Assembly (NCBI RefSeq): GCF_025998175.1
Contig: NZ_AP026695.1
Location: forward strand, 186,001-250,000
From: Nitrosopumilus zosterae
Lineage (GTDB): Archaea; Thermoproteota; Nitrososphaeria; Nitrososphaerales; Nitrosopumilaceae
Reading direction: 5' to 3'
Length of the DNA stretch: 64,000 nucleotides
In this document: positions 1-8,153 of the stretch, piece after piece
Position numbering within the stretch: position 1 is the first letter of the stretch
Layout of the letters: the number at the start of each line of letters is the position of its first letter
Notes under the pieces: generated by a model
What the model saw: only the letters and a program-made list of their open reading frames with translations
Databases searched by the model: none
What the model was told of the DNA's origin: nothing
Made by a program: the position numbers and the translations under genes

Positions 1-336
1 GTTGATGTGATTTTTGAGCATATTGGTGGTACTCATTGGAACAAAGAACTCACCCTGTTAAATTATGGTGGAACCATTGTCACCACTGGTGCAACTACAG
101 GTTATGATGCAAAAACTGATCTTCGTCATATTTTCTTTAAGGGAATTAACATTTTAGGCTCTACTCAAGGAACTAGATCTGAATTAGAACAAGGTCTCTA
201 CTGGATGTCACAAGGAAAAATAAAATCTGTAATTGATTCGGTATTTCCATTGGAAGAAGCCGCAGAAGCTCACAGAAAGATGCTTACAGGTAAAGGACTA
301 TTTGGAAAAATCATTATGAGACCAAATTCTGATTAA
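1..336 (+). CDS. C-terminal part of zinc-type (medium-chain) alcohol dehydrogenase / quinone reductase
   Basis: The reading frame is already open at base 1, so the N-terminal catalytic domain and most of the NAD(P)-binding Rossmann fold lie upstream of the window. The visible part reads as the end of a medium-chain dehydrogenase/reductase. A strand of the nucleotide-binding fold (VDVIFEHIGG) is followed by a glycine-rich turn (YGGTIVTTGATTGY), and the typical C-terminal block with FPLEEAAEAHRKM and GKIIM closes the protein. The family oxidises alcohols or reduces enones with NAD(P)H. Substrate and metal content cannot be judged from this fragment. The stop codon lies 2 nt before the next start, so it probably forms an operon with the TPR gene. 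Confidence 0.85.
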   Translation, partial: VDVIFEHIGGTHWNKELTLLNYGGTIVTTGATTGYDAKTDLRHIFFKGINILGSTQGTRSELEQGLYWMSQGKIKSVIDSVFPLEEAAEAHRKMLTGKGLFGKIIMRPNSD

Positions 337-338
337 TA

Positions 339-938
339 ATGACTGATCCTAAAATAGATTCAATCTTAGATGAAGGTAATAGATTATTTTTACAAGGAAA
401 ACTAAAAGAAGCAATTATCTACTATGATGAAATTTTAAATGAAAATCCTTTGCATCTTAGCTCTCTTAACAATAAGGGATATGCTCTGAGCAAACTCAAG
501 GATTATGAAAATGCTATGAAGTGTTATGATGCTGCATTACAAACATTCCCTGATGATCTTTCAGTCTTGATTAACAAAGTTTCATCATTTCGTAAACTGG
601 GAAATTTTTCCAAAGCTCTATCACTTTGTGATGAAATTCTAAAAAATAATCCAAATTATAACATTGCATTATACCATAAAGAACGAATTTTATTCTCTAT
701 GGGAAAATTTGATGAGTCTATTTTATGTTGCAATAGTATATTGAATGATTATCCTAATAATGGTGATGTCTTGTTTGATAAATCCTGTAATCTTGCAATG
801 CTTTCCAAAATAGATGAAGCACTTGATATGCTTGAGCGTGCAATATCTCAAGGATTGCAATACAAAATCAAGGCTAAAAAATCCAAATCCTTTGAAAAAT
901 TATTTGATAATTCTAGATTCAACAGCATGGTAATGTGA
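339..938 (+). CDS. Tetratricopeptide repeat (TPR) protein
   Basis: A 199-residue soluble protein made almost entirely of 34-residue TPR units. Helical pairs with the hallmark spacing are seen at roughly residues 12-45 (GNRLFLQGKLKEAIIYYDEIL), 46-79 (NNKGYALSKLKDYENAMKCY), 80-113, 114-147 and 148-180. TPR arrays are protein-interaction scaffolds, and no catalytic domain is attached. It has no signal peptide or membrane segment, so it should act in the cytoplasm. The start is 2 nt after the preceding dehydrogenase stop, suggesting co-transcription. It converges on dph2 with no spacer: the two stop codons abut at 938/939. The specific partner is unknown. Confidence 0.85.
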   Translation: MTDPKIDSILDEGNRLFLQGKLKEAIIYYDEILNENPLHLSSLNNKGYALSKLKDYENAMKCYDAALQTFPDDLSVLINKVSSFRKLGNFSKALSLCDEILKNNPNYNIALYHKERILFSMGKFDESILCCNSILNDYPNNGDVLFDKSCNLAMLSKIDEALDMLERAISQGLQYKIKAKKSKSFEKLFDNSRFNSMVM

Positions 939-1934
939 TTACAACCAATGTGGGATCTCTAGATATTCTTCAATACTTTCGTTTCGTAAAATTTTAAGAA
1001 GCGCATTTGCTTGTGGTGAAGATAAAACTGGCTTGTCAAACTGATTATCCGTAGAGATTCTCGGGCATGCCACTTGAACAAAAGCATCTATTCCTTTAAG
1101 ATTTTGTAATCTATCATTAGTAATATCTGTCAAACCAAATAACTGAACTTTCTTGCCTTCTTTCTCTAGCTCTTTTTTGATCTTTAAAGCAAACACTTTG
1201 GATAACTGTCCTTCTTTGAGTCCCACAATTACCCCAAATGTCTTTGCTTCAGCTGCTTTGTATATTGCAAGAGTTGCTTTCTTTTTTAATTTTTGAGCAA
1301 ATTCGGTAATTTCTCTTACTTCATTAAAGTAAGGATCTAAAATGTATGTTGGTAAATTAGTTGATAGTGCAATTCCTGCTGCATGAAAATTACTTTGTCC
1401 TAAAAACACATAGGCATCAACTTCTTTTTTTAGTTCTGATGCAGGGTAAAACTCACAACCAAACACTTGACCGTCATTTAGTTGCCCCTTGCCTTTTCCG
1501 ATTTTTACTTTGATTCCATTTTCTGTTAAAATTTTTTCAACTTTGTCTACTTGATGTAAGTGTTGGCTGTCTGTGACCAATGAAATAGTTTTTCCTTTTA
1601 ATATTTCTGGGCATTTTTTTGCAACGCTGTCAAACTCTACATCATCATACGCGTCAATTAAAACAAGATTTTTTTCTAATGATTCAGTGTTAATTGTGTG
1701 TCCTATGTTGAATTGGATTTCTGCTCCAAGCACTTTGGAACCATTTGTATTGAGATCACATGTTCCCCATGTGGTATCTGCTAAAACATAAGCTGGAATT
1801 CCAAATTTCTCTGATATTCTCATGGCAGTTTCTTGAACCTGAGGCAAAATTCCATCCGGACCATTTAATGAAACTGAAGATGGATTTTTCTTTTCGATTT
1901 CTTTGAAAATCCTTTCTTCATCTATTATGATCAA
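939..1934 (-). CDS. dph2: Diphthamide biosynthesis enzyme Dph2 (3-amino-3-carboxypropyl transferase)
   Basis: A 331-residue protein of the DPH1/DPH2 family. In archaea a Dph2 homodimer carries a [4Fe-4S] cluster that cleaves S-adenosylmethionine and transfers the aminocarboxypropyl group to a histidine of elongation factor 2, the first step of diphthamide synthesis. Family signatures include the N-terminal SLNGPDGILPQVQETA block, LADTTWGTCD (first cluster cysteine, near residue 59), FYPASELKKEVDAYVFLGQSNFHAAG, and CPRIS near residue 290 with a cysteine that fits the third ligand. The start appears to be TTG (complement of 1932-1934). Length and motif order are normal for archaeal Dph2. It is divergent from tiaS with about 80 nt between the starts. 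Confidence 0.9.
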   Translation of the reverse strand: MIIIDEERIFKEIEKKNPSSVSLNGPDGILPQVQETAMRISEKFGIPAYVLADTTWGTCDLNTNGSKVLGAEIQFNIGHTINTESLEKNLVLIDAYDDVEFDSVAKKCPEILKGKTISLVTDSQHLHQVDKVEKILTENGIKVKIGKGKGQLNDGQVFGCEFYPASELKKEVDAYVFLGQSNFHAAGIALSTNLPTYILDPYFNEVREITEFAQKLKKKATLAIYKAAEAKTFGVIVGLKEGQLSKVFALKIKKELEKEGKKVQLFGLTDITNDRLQNLKGIDAFVQVACPRISTDNQFDKPVLSSPQANALLKILRNESIEEYLEIPHWL

Positions 1935-2016
1935 TTCAGCTTGGAATCTAACTTTATTAATTTAAATCAACTGAACCATCCAACAACTAAAAATGCCTTA
2001 ATTATCAAAGTGAAAT

Positions 2017-3357
2017 GTGGAAAAAGAAACCATTCTAAATATTGGGTTTGATGACACTGATTCACCCAAAGGAATGTGTACTACGTTTCTAGCCTACAAA
2101 ATTGTTGATTTACTCAAAAAACAAAAAACTGAATTTCTTGATTTTCCAAGATTAATACGATTTAATCCTAACATTCCTTGGAAAACTAGAGGCAATGGAG
2201 CAGTTTCCATGAAAATTAAGACAAAAAACCCATCCAGTGTTAAAAGCCAAGTCAAAAATCTTGTTTCAAAATATTCTGATGTTAAAAATGGTGCCAATCC
2301 TGGCTTGGTATTTTTTGAAAGTGAAACAATTCCATCTGATTTTATTGATTTCAGTAACTTGGCTTTATGGAGATTAATTAATAGAAACAATGCAAAAAAA
2401 TTTGCTAAAAAAAATCATCTTGAATTTTTTTACAAAGGAAACGGTCAAGGATTGGTTGGTGCAATTGGTGCAATCGGATATGATTTTCATGATCATACAT
2501 TAGAGCTTTTGAGCTATCGCAAAAGATCCAAATTTGGAAAAGAAAGAAAGATTTCTCCAGACAGTGTAAAGATTATGCAGGAAAAAACTTTGCCAAATAC
2601 ATTTAACAGTTTTGATACGAAGAAAGGACGAGTTTTGATTACGCCACATGGACCCGATCCTGTTTTTTATGGTGTTAGAGGAGAAAATGTTGATTCACTT
2701 CTTTATGCCACTAAGATTCTAAAAAGTGAGGAAAAATTAGATGGGTATATGATATTCAAATCTAATCAAGGAACTGGAGATCATCTAAAAAATGAATTGA
2801 CTTTTGAGAACATGTCACCTTATGCTTCAGGAAAAATTACTGGAATGGTGTCAAATACCCCTAAAACTGTTAAAGGAGGACATGTATTTTTTAAAATTAA
2901 TTCAAATGATCATGAACTTTGGTGTGCAGTTTACAAACCAACTGGAATTACTACTATTGCTTCAAACTTGATTAAAGGAGACAAAGTCTGTGTAGGTGGC
3001 GGAGTAAGAAAAGCCTCTAAAAACTTTCCACGCATAATCAATCTTGAATTTATTGATGTCATCCACCTTGAAAAAAAACTCGTAACATCAAACCCTCTTT
3101 GCAAAAAATGTAATAAAAAGATGAAATCTAAAGGAAAGAATCAAGGATTTCAGTGTATCCGATGCGGGAAAAAAGCTTTGAGTAAGACTAGCAATGAAGT
3201 TTCAAGAAAAATCCAAAAAAAATTATATATTCCAAAAATGTCTGCCCATAGGCATCTTACAAGACCATCACAGAGAGTGGGATTAATCAACAAATCCACA
3301 AAATTTGACGAATCTCAATCATGGTTTTGTGTTTATAGAAACTATAGCGGGGAGTAG
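2017..3357 (+). CDS. tiaS: tRNA(Ile2) 2-agmatinylcytidine synthetase TiaS
   Basis: A 446-residue protein matching archaeal TiaS, which uses ATP and agmatine to convert C34 of the CAU anticodon of tRNA-Ile2 to agmatidine so that AUA is read as isoleucine. The N-terminus carries the diagnostic GFDDTDSPKGMCTT motif (residues 9-22). A kinase-like region follows, then an OB-fold at about 270-350 (GKITGMVSNTP...GDKVCVGGGV). A C-terminal zinc ribbon has paired CxxC motifs (CKKC, CIRC) at about 365-385. The start is GTG at 2017, since no ATG upstream preserves the frame. The last four codons overlap the 3' end of a minus-strand initiator tRNA gene, an unusual antisense arrangement. Confidence 0.93.
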   Translation: MEKETILNIGFDDTDSPKGMCTTFLAYKIVDLLKKQKTEFLDFPRLIRFNPNIPWKTRGNGAVSMKIKTKNPSSVKSQVKNLVSKYSDVKNGANPGLVFFESETIPSDFIDFSNLALWRLINRNNAKKFAKKNHLEFFYKGNGQGLVGAIGAIGYDFHDHTLELLSYRKRSKFGKERKISPDSVKIMQEKTLPNTFNSFDTKKGRVLITPHGPDPVFYGVRGENVDSLLYATKILKSEEKLDGYMIFKSNQGTGDHLKNELTFENMSPYASGKITGMVSNTPKTVKGGHVFFKINSNDHELWCAVYKPTGITTIASNLIKGDKVCVGGGVRKASKNFPRIINLEFIDVIHLEKKLVTSNPLCKKCNKKMKSKGKNQGFQCIRCGKKALSKTSNEVSRKIQKKLYIPKMSAHRHLTRPSQRVGLINKSTKFDESQSWFCVYRNYSGE

Positions 3358-3434
3358 ATTTGAACTACTGAACTGCGGGTTATGAGCCCGCCGGGATGAC
3401 CTAGCCCTAATTAGTCTGGCTTCCCCACCCCGCT
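3345..3434 (-). tRNA. Initiator tRNA-Met (CAT) with a 15-nt D-loop intron
   Basis: The minus strand folds into a full cloverleaf. The acceptor is AGCGGGG (3434-3428) pairing with CCCCGCT (3352-3346), with discriminator A at 3345. The D-stem is GGGA/TCCC, the anticodon stem GCGGG/CCCGC with loop CTCATAA (anticodon CAT), and the T-stem AGTAG/CTACT with TTCAAAT. The A1:U72 pair and three consecutive G:C pairs in the anticodon stem are hallmarks of archaeal initiator tRNA. The D-arm is about 15 nt too long. Removing 3401-3415 gives a 75-nt tRNA with a normal AGCCAGGTCA D-loop. No CCA is encoded. The 3' end overlaps the end of tiaS by 13 nt. Confidence 0.95.
3401..3415 (-). other. tRNA intron with bulge-helix-bulge motif
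   Basis: On the minus strand the exon/intron junctions form a canonical hBHBh. The central 4-bp helix is AGCC (3421-3418) with GGCT (3406-3403). The first 3-nt bulge is AG|A (3417-3415) and the second is AG|G (3402-3400). The outer helix is GA/TC and the inner stem starts CT/AG around an AATT loop. Cutting after the second nucleotide of each bulge, as the archaeal splicing endonuclease does, removes 15 nt and joins tRNA positions 18 and 19. This is a non-canonical D-loop intron. Confidence 0.85.
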
Positions 3435-3516
3435 GAACATAAAAGAAGTCCAGCCGTATATACGCTTTATTAAAATCTTGAAAGTAATTAATAGGATTTG
3501 AAAAGGTAATCTTTTT

Positions 3517-4608
3517 GTGGATAAAAAAATCCAAATCGTTGCAATTGTTGGAGCTATAATATTTTCAGTATTGGTTTTAACGTCACCGTCTGATCCTATA
3601 CCTTTACCAAAACCAATTTCTAATTCTCAAAATGATTTTGTTGCTATTTTAGCTGAAAAACTTGACAAACCTCGTGCAATTGCAGTTTATGAAAATAGAA
3701 TTTTTGTTACAGAAAAAGATGGATTAATTAGAGTAGTTCAAGATGGAAATCTGTTAGAATCACCACTGGCTGCATTTCGTCCAGCTAATGTATTTGATGG
3801 AGGATTACTAGGAATTGCACTTCATCCAAATTTTCCAAATAATCATTTTCTCTATGTATTTCTGACATATGAAGAGGACGGAGAATTGTGGAATAAAATT
3901 ATTCGAATAACGGAATCAGAAAATAAACTACAAGATGCTGAAACCATACTTGATAAAATTCCTGGCTCTTCATTTACAAATGGCGGTTTTATAAAATTTG
4001 GACCAGATGAAAAATTATACGTTGGCACTGGCACAATTTCTGATGCATCTCATCTTCCCCAGGATCTTAATTCTTTGTCTGGAAAAATATTAAGACTAAA
4101 TGATGATGGAACAATTCCTGATGATAATCCGTTTTCAGATTCGCCAGTTTATTCCTTGGGACACAGAAATCCTCAAGGGATGACTTGGGATGATAAAGGA
4201 AATCTGTATGTATCTGAATTCGGACCTGAAAAAAATGATGAGATCAATATGATCAAAGCCGGAAAAAACTATGGATGGCCTGAGCAAGAATGCTCAGGCA
4301 ATGTAAATTTTGAAGATGCCGTTCTTTGTTATGATCCAAGCATAGAGCCTGGCGGAATCCTGTTTTACACTGGAGATAAACTTGATTTTGAGTTTCCATT
4401 TATTATGGCATCTATGAGATCTGCCAATCTTTATCAGGTTGATTTTGAGGAAGGACTGAGCTCTCAAAAATCTATTCTTAGCGGAATTGGAAGAGTTCGC
4501 GATGTTGTAGAGGGTGATGATGGGAGTCTTTATGTAATTACTTCAAATACTGATGGAAAAGGTTTTCCAGATAGAACGGATGATAAATTGTTAAGGATAC
4601 TAAAATAA
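3517..4608 (+). CDS. Glucose/sorbosone dehydrogenase-like (PQQ-type) six-bladed propeller protein, exported
   Basis: A 363-residue protein of the GSDH family (soluble aldose sugar dehydrogenase type). An N-terminal hydrophobic segment (about residues 6-23, KIQIVAIVGAIIFSVLVLTS) acts as a signal peptide or membrane anchor, so the propeller faces the outside. Family motifs include AIAVYENRIFVTEKDGLIRV, GGLLGIALHPNFPNN, GGFIKFGPDEKLYVGTG, GHRNPQGMTWD near residue 216 and NYGWPE. Known relatives oxidise sugars with PQQ in the periplasm. Whether this protein binds PQQ or acts on sugars in an autotrophic archaeon is unproven. The start used is GTG at 3517. The stop is immediately followed by the HMG-CoA reductase start (1 nt spacing), so they are probably co-transcribed. 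Confidence 0.85.
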   Translation: MDKKIQIVAIVGAIIFSVLVLTSPSDPIPLPKPISNSQNDFVAILAEKLDKPRAIAVYENRIFVTEKDGLIRVVQDGNLLESPLAAFRPANVFDGGLLGIALHPNFPNNHFLYVFLTYEEDGELWNKIIRITESENKLQDAETILDKIPGSSFTNGGFIKFGPDEKLYVGTGTISDASHLPQDLNSLSGKILRLNDDGTIPDDNPFSDSPVYSLGHRNPQGMTWDDKGNLYVSEFGPEKNDEINMIKAGKNYGWPEQECSGNVNFEDAVLCYDPSIEPGGILFYTGDKLDFEFPFIMASMRSANLYQVDFEEGLSSQKSILSGIGRVRDVVEGDDGSLYVITSNTDGKGFPDRTDDKLLRILK

Positions 4609-4609
4609 A

Positions 4610-5866
4610 ATGGCAGACTCGTCAATCTCAAAATTATTTGAAAAGTCAAGAAAAGAAAGACTGGACATCGTTGCAAATTTTGCAAATCTTTCTAATGATG
4701 AAATTAAAATTTTAGAAAATGAAAACGGTGGAATTTCATTTGATAAAGCAGATAAAATGGTTGAGAATGCTATTGGTACATTTTCATTGCCATTAGGTAT
4801 TGCAACAAATTTCAAGATTAATGGCAAAGATTACATTATTCCAATGGTAATAGAAGAACCATCTGTAATTGCAGCAGCTTCCAAGGGAGCAAAAGTTGCA
4901 CGAATTAAAGGTGGATTTGAAGTTTCAGCAATTGAATCATACAGTATTGGTCAAATACAAGTTTTAGATGTTGATATTCCAACAGCAATCAAGCAAATTG
5001 AAAATTCATCAGATGAAATTTTAAAATTAGCAAATTCTAAAAGTAACACTTTGTCTAAAATGGGAAAGGGCGCAAAAGAGATTTCATGTAAAGAAATTGA
5101 TACACCATCTGGAAAAATGCTCATTGTTGAACTCTTAATTGATGTTGGAGATGCAATGGGTGCAAACGTTACAAATACGATGTGCGAAGCTGTTTCACCA
5201 TTAATTGAAAATATTTCGGGAGGAAGAACATTGCTTCGTATTCTATCAAACTATTCTACTAGAAGAATTGCAAAAGCCCGAGCAATATTTGAAAAGGATG
5301 CAGTTGGAGGAGAAGAAGTAGTTGACAATATTATTTTGGCATATGAATTTGCTGACAATGATGTGTATAGAGCAGTTACTCATAACAAAGGAATCATGAA
5401 TGGAATTGTTGCAGTTGCAAATGCAGTTGGTCAAGACAGCAGAGCCATTGAGGCTGCAGCAAATGCATATGCTGCTGAATCTGGAAGATATTGTTCCCTT
5501 AGTAAGTGGAGTAAAGATGATGAGGGAAATTTAATTGGAACTTTGGAGATTCCACTATCTGTTGGAATAGTTGGTGGAATAGCAAATGTCCATCCTGTGG
5601 CAAAGGTTTGCACCAAAATTCTAGGTGTTTCATCAGCACAAGAACTTGCATGTATAATTACTGCTACAGGATTGGCTCAAAATTATAGTGCCATCCGTGC
5701 TCTTTCAACTGAAGGAATTCAGAAAGGTCACATGCGTCTTCATGCTAGGAATCTTGCAGCTGCTGCGGGAGCTACTACTGAACAAATTGATGATATTGTT
5801 CAAAAAATGATTCAAGAAAAGAAAATTTCACTTGATAGGGCTAAAGAGTTACTTGAGCAAATTTAA
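4610..5866 (+). CDS. Hydroxymethylglutaryl-CoA reductase, class II type
   Basis: A 418-residue HMG-CoA reductase, which reduces HMG-CoA to mevalonate, the committed step of archaeal isoprenoid lipid synthesis. The sequence follows class II (Pseudomonas mevalonii-like) signatures rather than class I: ENAIGTFSLPLGIATNF, MVIEEPSVIAAASKGAK, and GIVGGIANVHPVAKV. Catalytic residues are at the expected spacing: Glu83 (EEPSV), Lys260 (HNKG), Asp276 (GQDSRA) and His374 (GHMRLHARN). There is no membrane anchor, so the enzyme is cytosolic. Class II enzymes were first known as degradative in bacteria, but with no catabolic neighbours a biosynthetic role is the sensible reading. A TATA-like element for hisG lies within about 20 nt after its stop. 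Confidence 0.93.
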   Translation: MADSSISKLFEKSRKERLDIVANFANLSNDEIKILENENGGISFDKADKMVENAIGTFSLPLGIATNFKINGKDYIIPMVIEEPSVIAAASKGAKVARIKGGFEVSAIESYSIGQIQVLDVDIPTAIKQIENSSDEILKLANSKSNTLSKMGKGAKEISCKEIDTPSGKMLIVELLIDVGDAMGANVTNTMCEAVSPLIENISGGRTLLRILSNYSTRRIAKARAIFEKDAVGGEEVVDNIILAYEFADNDVYRAVTHNKGIMNGIVAVANAVGQDSRAIEAAANAYAAESGRYCSLSKWSKDDEGNLIGTLEIPLSVGIVGGIANVHPVAKVCTKILGVSSAQELACIITATGLAQNYSAIRALSTEGIQKGHMRLHARNLAAAAGATTEQIDDIVQKMIQEKKISLDRAKELLEQI

Positions 5867-5872
5867 ACATGA

Positions 5873-5882
5873 GATTATATAG
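5873..5882 (+). promoter_or_regulatory. TATA box, histidine operon
   Basis: GATTATATAG lies 27 nt (centre to start codon) before the ATG at 5905, the spacing expected for a leaderless archaeal transcript starting at that codon. This favours 5905 over 5890 as the hisG start. Confidence 0.5.
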
Positions 5883-5904
5883 ATAAAAAATGAAAAAATT
5901 GAAA

Positions 5905-6882
5905 ATGTCTGAAGTAAAATTTGCAATTCCTAAAGGAAGTTTGGAAGAGGCCACTTTCAAATTATTAGAAAGATCTTGGACTAAAGTTAATCGAAAGAGT
6001 AGAACTTATCGAGTGTATCTGGATGATCCAAGTATAATTGTCAAAATGCTTCGTCCACAAGAGATCCCAACTATGGTGGCTGAAGGACTGTATGATGTAG
6101 GCATTACTGGTAAGGATTGGGTTGGAGAGACAAATTCTGATGTTGAAGCTATTTTGGATTTAGAATATGGAAAAATCAGACTAGTGATAGCTTTTCCAGA
6201 CAAATATAATTACAAAAATCTTGATGAGATGATTGCAGATTACGGAAAAAAGAAAAAGACACTTCGTATATCTTCAGAATATCTTACTACAGCTTCAAAA
6301 TTTCTAAAACAATCAAAATCATATAAAAAATATCATGGCTCCAAAGATCCACTTATCGTAACACCCTGGGTCAGATTGGGAACAAACAAAAGCGTCCAAA
6401 TTCATTTGTCCTTTGGTGCAACTGAGGCAAAGCCTCCTGAAGACGTAGATGCTATAATGGATGTAACTGAAACCGGAACAACATTAAAACAAAATAAATT
6501 GAAAATTGTAGATGAAATTCTTACATCTACTGCACACTTGATTGTAAACAAAAACTCGCTAAAGGATCCCAAAAAACGTGAAAAAATATTTGATATCGTC
6601 ACTCTTATGAGAGGTGCTGTTCATGGCAGAAAGTATTTGCACATTTACCTGAATGTCGAGGAAAAAAATCTAAAGAAACTTTTAGCTGAAATGCCATCTC
6701 TAAAGAGACCTACTGTCAGTCCACTAAGCGAAGAGGGATGGTTTGGAATAAACACTGTAATTAAAAAAGAGGAATTCCACAAACTCATTCCTAAACTAAG
6801 AAAGATTGCTCAAGGTCTTGTGGTTCATGAACCACGACAAATTCTTGAGCTCGAGGAGATCAAGCGTGATGAAGAAAATTGA
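5905..6882 (+). CDS. hisG: ATP phosphoribosyltransferase, long form
   Basis: First enzyme of histidine synthesis: it condenses ATP and PRPP to phosphoribosyl-ATP. The N-terminus reads MSEVKFAIPKGSLEEAT from the ATG at 5905. An in-frame ATG at 5890 would add five residues but sits too close to the TATA box. The catalytic domain (about 1-225) includes GLYDVGITGKDWVGE, and the PRPP-binding loop is expected near VDAIMDVTETGTTL. The C-terminal block (about 230-320, GAVHGRKYLHIYLNVEE...PTVSPLSEEGWFGINTVI) is the ACT-like HisG_C domain of the long form. That form does not need HisZ and is normally feedback-inhibited by histidine. The stop overlaps the hisD start (TGATG). Confidence 0.93.
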   Translation: MSEVKFAIPKGSLEEATFKLLERSWTKVNRKSRTYRVYLDDPSIIVKMLRPQEIPTMVAEGLYDVGITGKDWVGETNSDVEAILDLEYGKIRLVIAFPDKYNYKNLDEMIADYGKKKKTLRISSEYLTTASKFLKQSKSYKKYHGSKDPLIVTPWVRLGTNKSVQIHLSFGATEAKPPEDVDAIMDVTETGTTLKQNKLKIVDEILTSTAHLIVNKNSLKDPKKREKIFDIVTLMRGAVHGRKYLHIYLNVEEKNLKKLLAEMPSLKRPTVSPLSEEGWFGINTVIKKEEFHKLIPKLRKIAQGLVVHEPRQILELEEIKRDEEN

Positions 6883-8153
6883 TGAGAATAATCAAAGTAT
6901 CTAATGTTGAAAAATTTGCCTCTAAAATTATTCCAAAACACCCTCAAAAAAATAAATCCATAATTGAATCCATTTTAAAAGATGTACAAAAAAATGGCGA
7001 TAAAGCAATAAGAAAATATGAAAAAAAATTCAGCAAGGCAAAAATCACTTCTTTACGTTTGTCTCAGGTTGAAATAAAAAATGCATATTCTAAAGTGTCA
7101 AAATCTGAACTTGATGCAATTCGTTTAGCAAAAACTAGACTTGAAAAAACAGAAAAATCCATTAAATCGCTATTAAAAAATAAAACGATCAATAATGATG
7201 GAATAAAAATAACCAAAAAATTCATTCCAATACAGAGTGTTGGATGTTATGTTCCTGGAGGTTTGGCACGATATCCAAGTTCTGCCATAATGTCTATAGT
7301 TCCAGCTAAAGTTGTCGGAGTGCCAAGAATTGCAGTGGTGTCGCCACCAAACTCTGATGGTACAATTGATCCACTGACAATTGTTGCAGCAGACATTTGT
7401 GGTGCAAATGAAATATACAAAACAGGTGGTGTGCAAGCAATTGCTGCACTATCGTTTGGAACAAATACAATATCCAAAGTTGATAAGATAGTCGGTCCAG
7501 GCGGTGCATTTGTAACTGGTGCAAAATTTCTTGCAAGTGCTCAAACTGGAATTGATATGCTTGCAGGTCCCACTGAATTGGGAATTATTGCAGATAATTC
7601 TGCAAATCCAAAATTTGTTGCATTGGATTTAATTTCACAAGCAGAACACAGTAGTGATACTTTTTGCTATCTTATTACTACTTCAGAAAAACTTGCAAAG
7701 TCAGTAGATAATATGATTTCTGAATTGCTCTTAAAAATTCAAAGAGTAAATATTGTAAAATCTAGTCTGAAAAATAACGGCTTTATTGCAATTTGTAAGA
7801 CTAAATCTGATATGACAAAACTTGCAAATATGCTAGCACCTGAACATCTACAAATAATGGCAAAAAACCCATCATCAATTTCCTCCCAAATTACCTCTTC
7901 TGGCCTGGTTTTACTTGGGAATGACACGCCATCTTCTGCAAGTGACTATATTTTAGGCTCAAATCACATTCTTCCTACCAATGGATTTGGAAAAATCCGT
8001 GGCTCCCTTTCAGTTTTGGATTTCATTAAAACAAATACTGAGGTCATCTGCTCAAAGTCCTCGTTGCCAAAACTTTCAAAACATTTAGAGGTCTTAACTA
8101 ATGCTGAAGGACTTTTCAATCACTATGAATCAGTTAGAGGTAGGTTAGAATGA
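6882..8153 (+). CDS. hisD: Histidinol dehydrogenase
   Basis: Zinc- and NAD-dependent enzyme catalysing the last two oxidations, from L-histidinol to L-histidine. About 423 residues, a normal length. Signature blocks are IQSVGCYVPGGLARYPSSAIM, VGPGGAFVTGAKFLASAQ, DMLAGPTELGIIAD, DLISQAEHSSDT (with the conserved Gln-Ala-Glu-His metal and substrate region), LAPEHLQIM and GSNHILPTNG. I use the ATG at 6882, which overlaps the hisG stop. A TTG one codon upstream (6879) is also in frame but unnecessary. The 3' end overlaps hisC through ATGA. The order hisG-hisD-hisC is common in archaeal his operons. Confidence 0.93.
   Translation: MRIIKVSNVEKFASKIIPKHPQKNKSIIESILKDVQKNGDKAIRKYEKKFSKAKITSLRLSQVEIKNAYSKVSKSELDAIRLAKTRLEKTEKSIKSLLKNKTINNDGIKITKKFIPIQSVGCYVPGGLARYPSSAIMSIVPAKVVGVPRIAVVSPPNSDGTIDPLTIVAADICGANEIYKTGGVQAIAALSFGTNTISKVDKIVGPGGAFVTGAKFLASAQTGIDMLAGPTELGIIADNSANPKFVALDLISQAEHSSDTFCYLITTSEKLAKSVDNMISELLLKIQRVNIVKSSLKNNGFIAICKTKSDMTKLANMLAPEHLQIMAKNPSSISSQITSSGLVLLGNDTPSSASDYILGSNHILPTNGFGKIRGSLSVLDFIKTNTEVICSKSSLPKLSKHLEVLTNAEGLFNHYESVRGRLE

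Noticed and set aside
7173-7536. Several antisense frames across hisD
   Set aside because: hisD is full length with catalytic motifs; the antisense products are Cys/His/Trp-rich or otherwise unlike real proteins.
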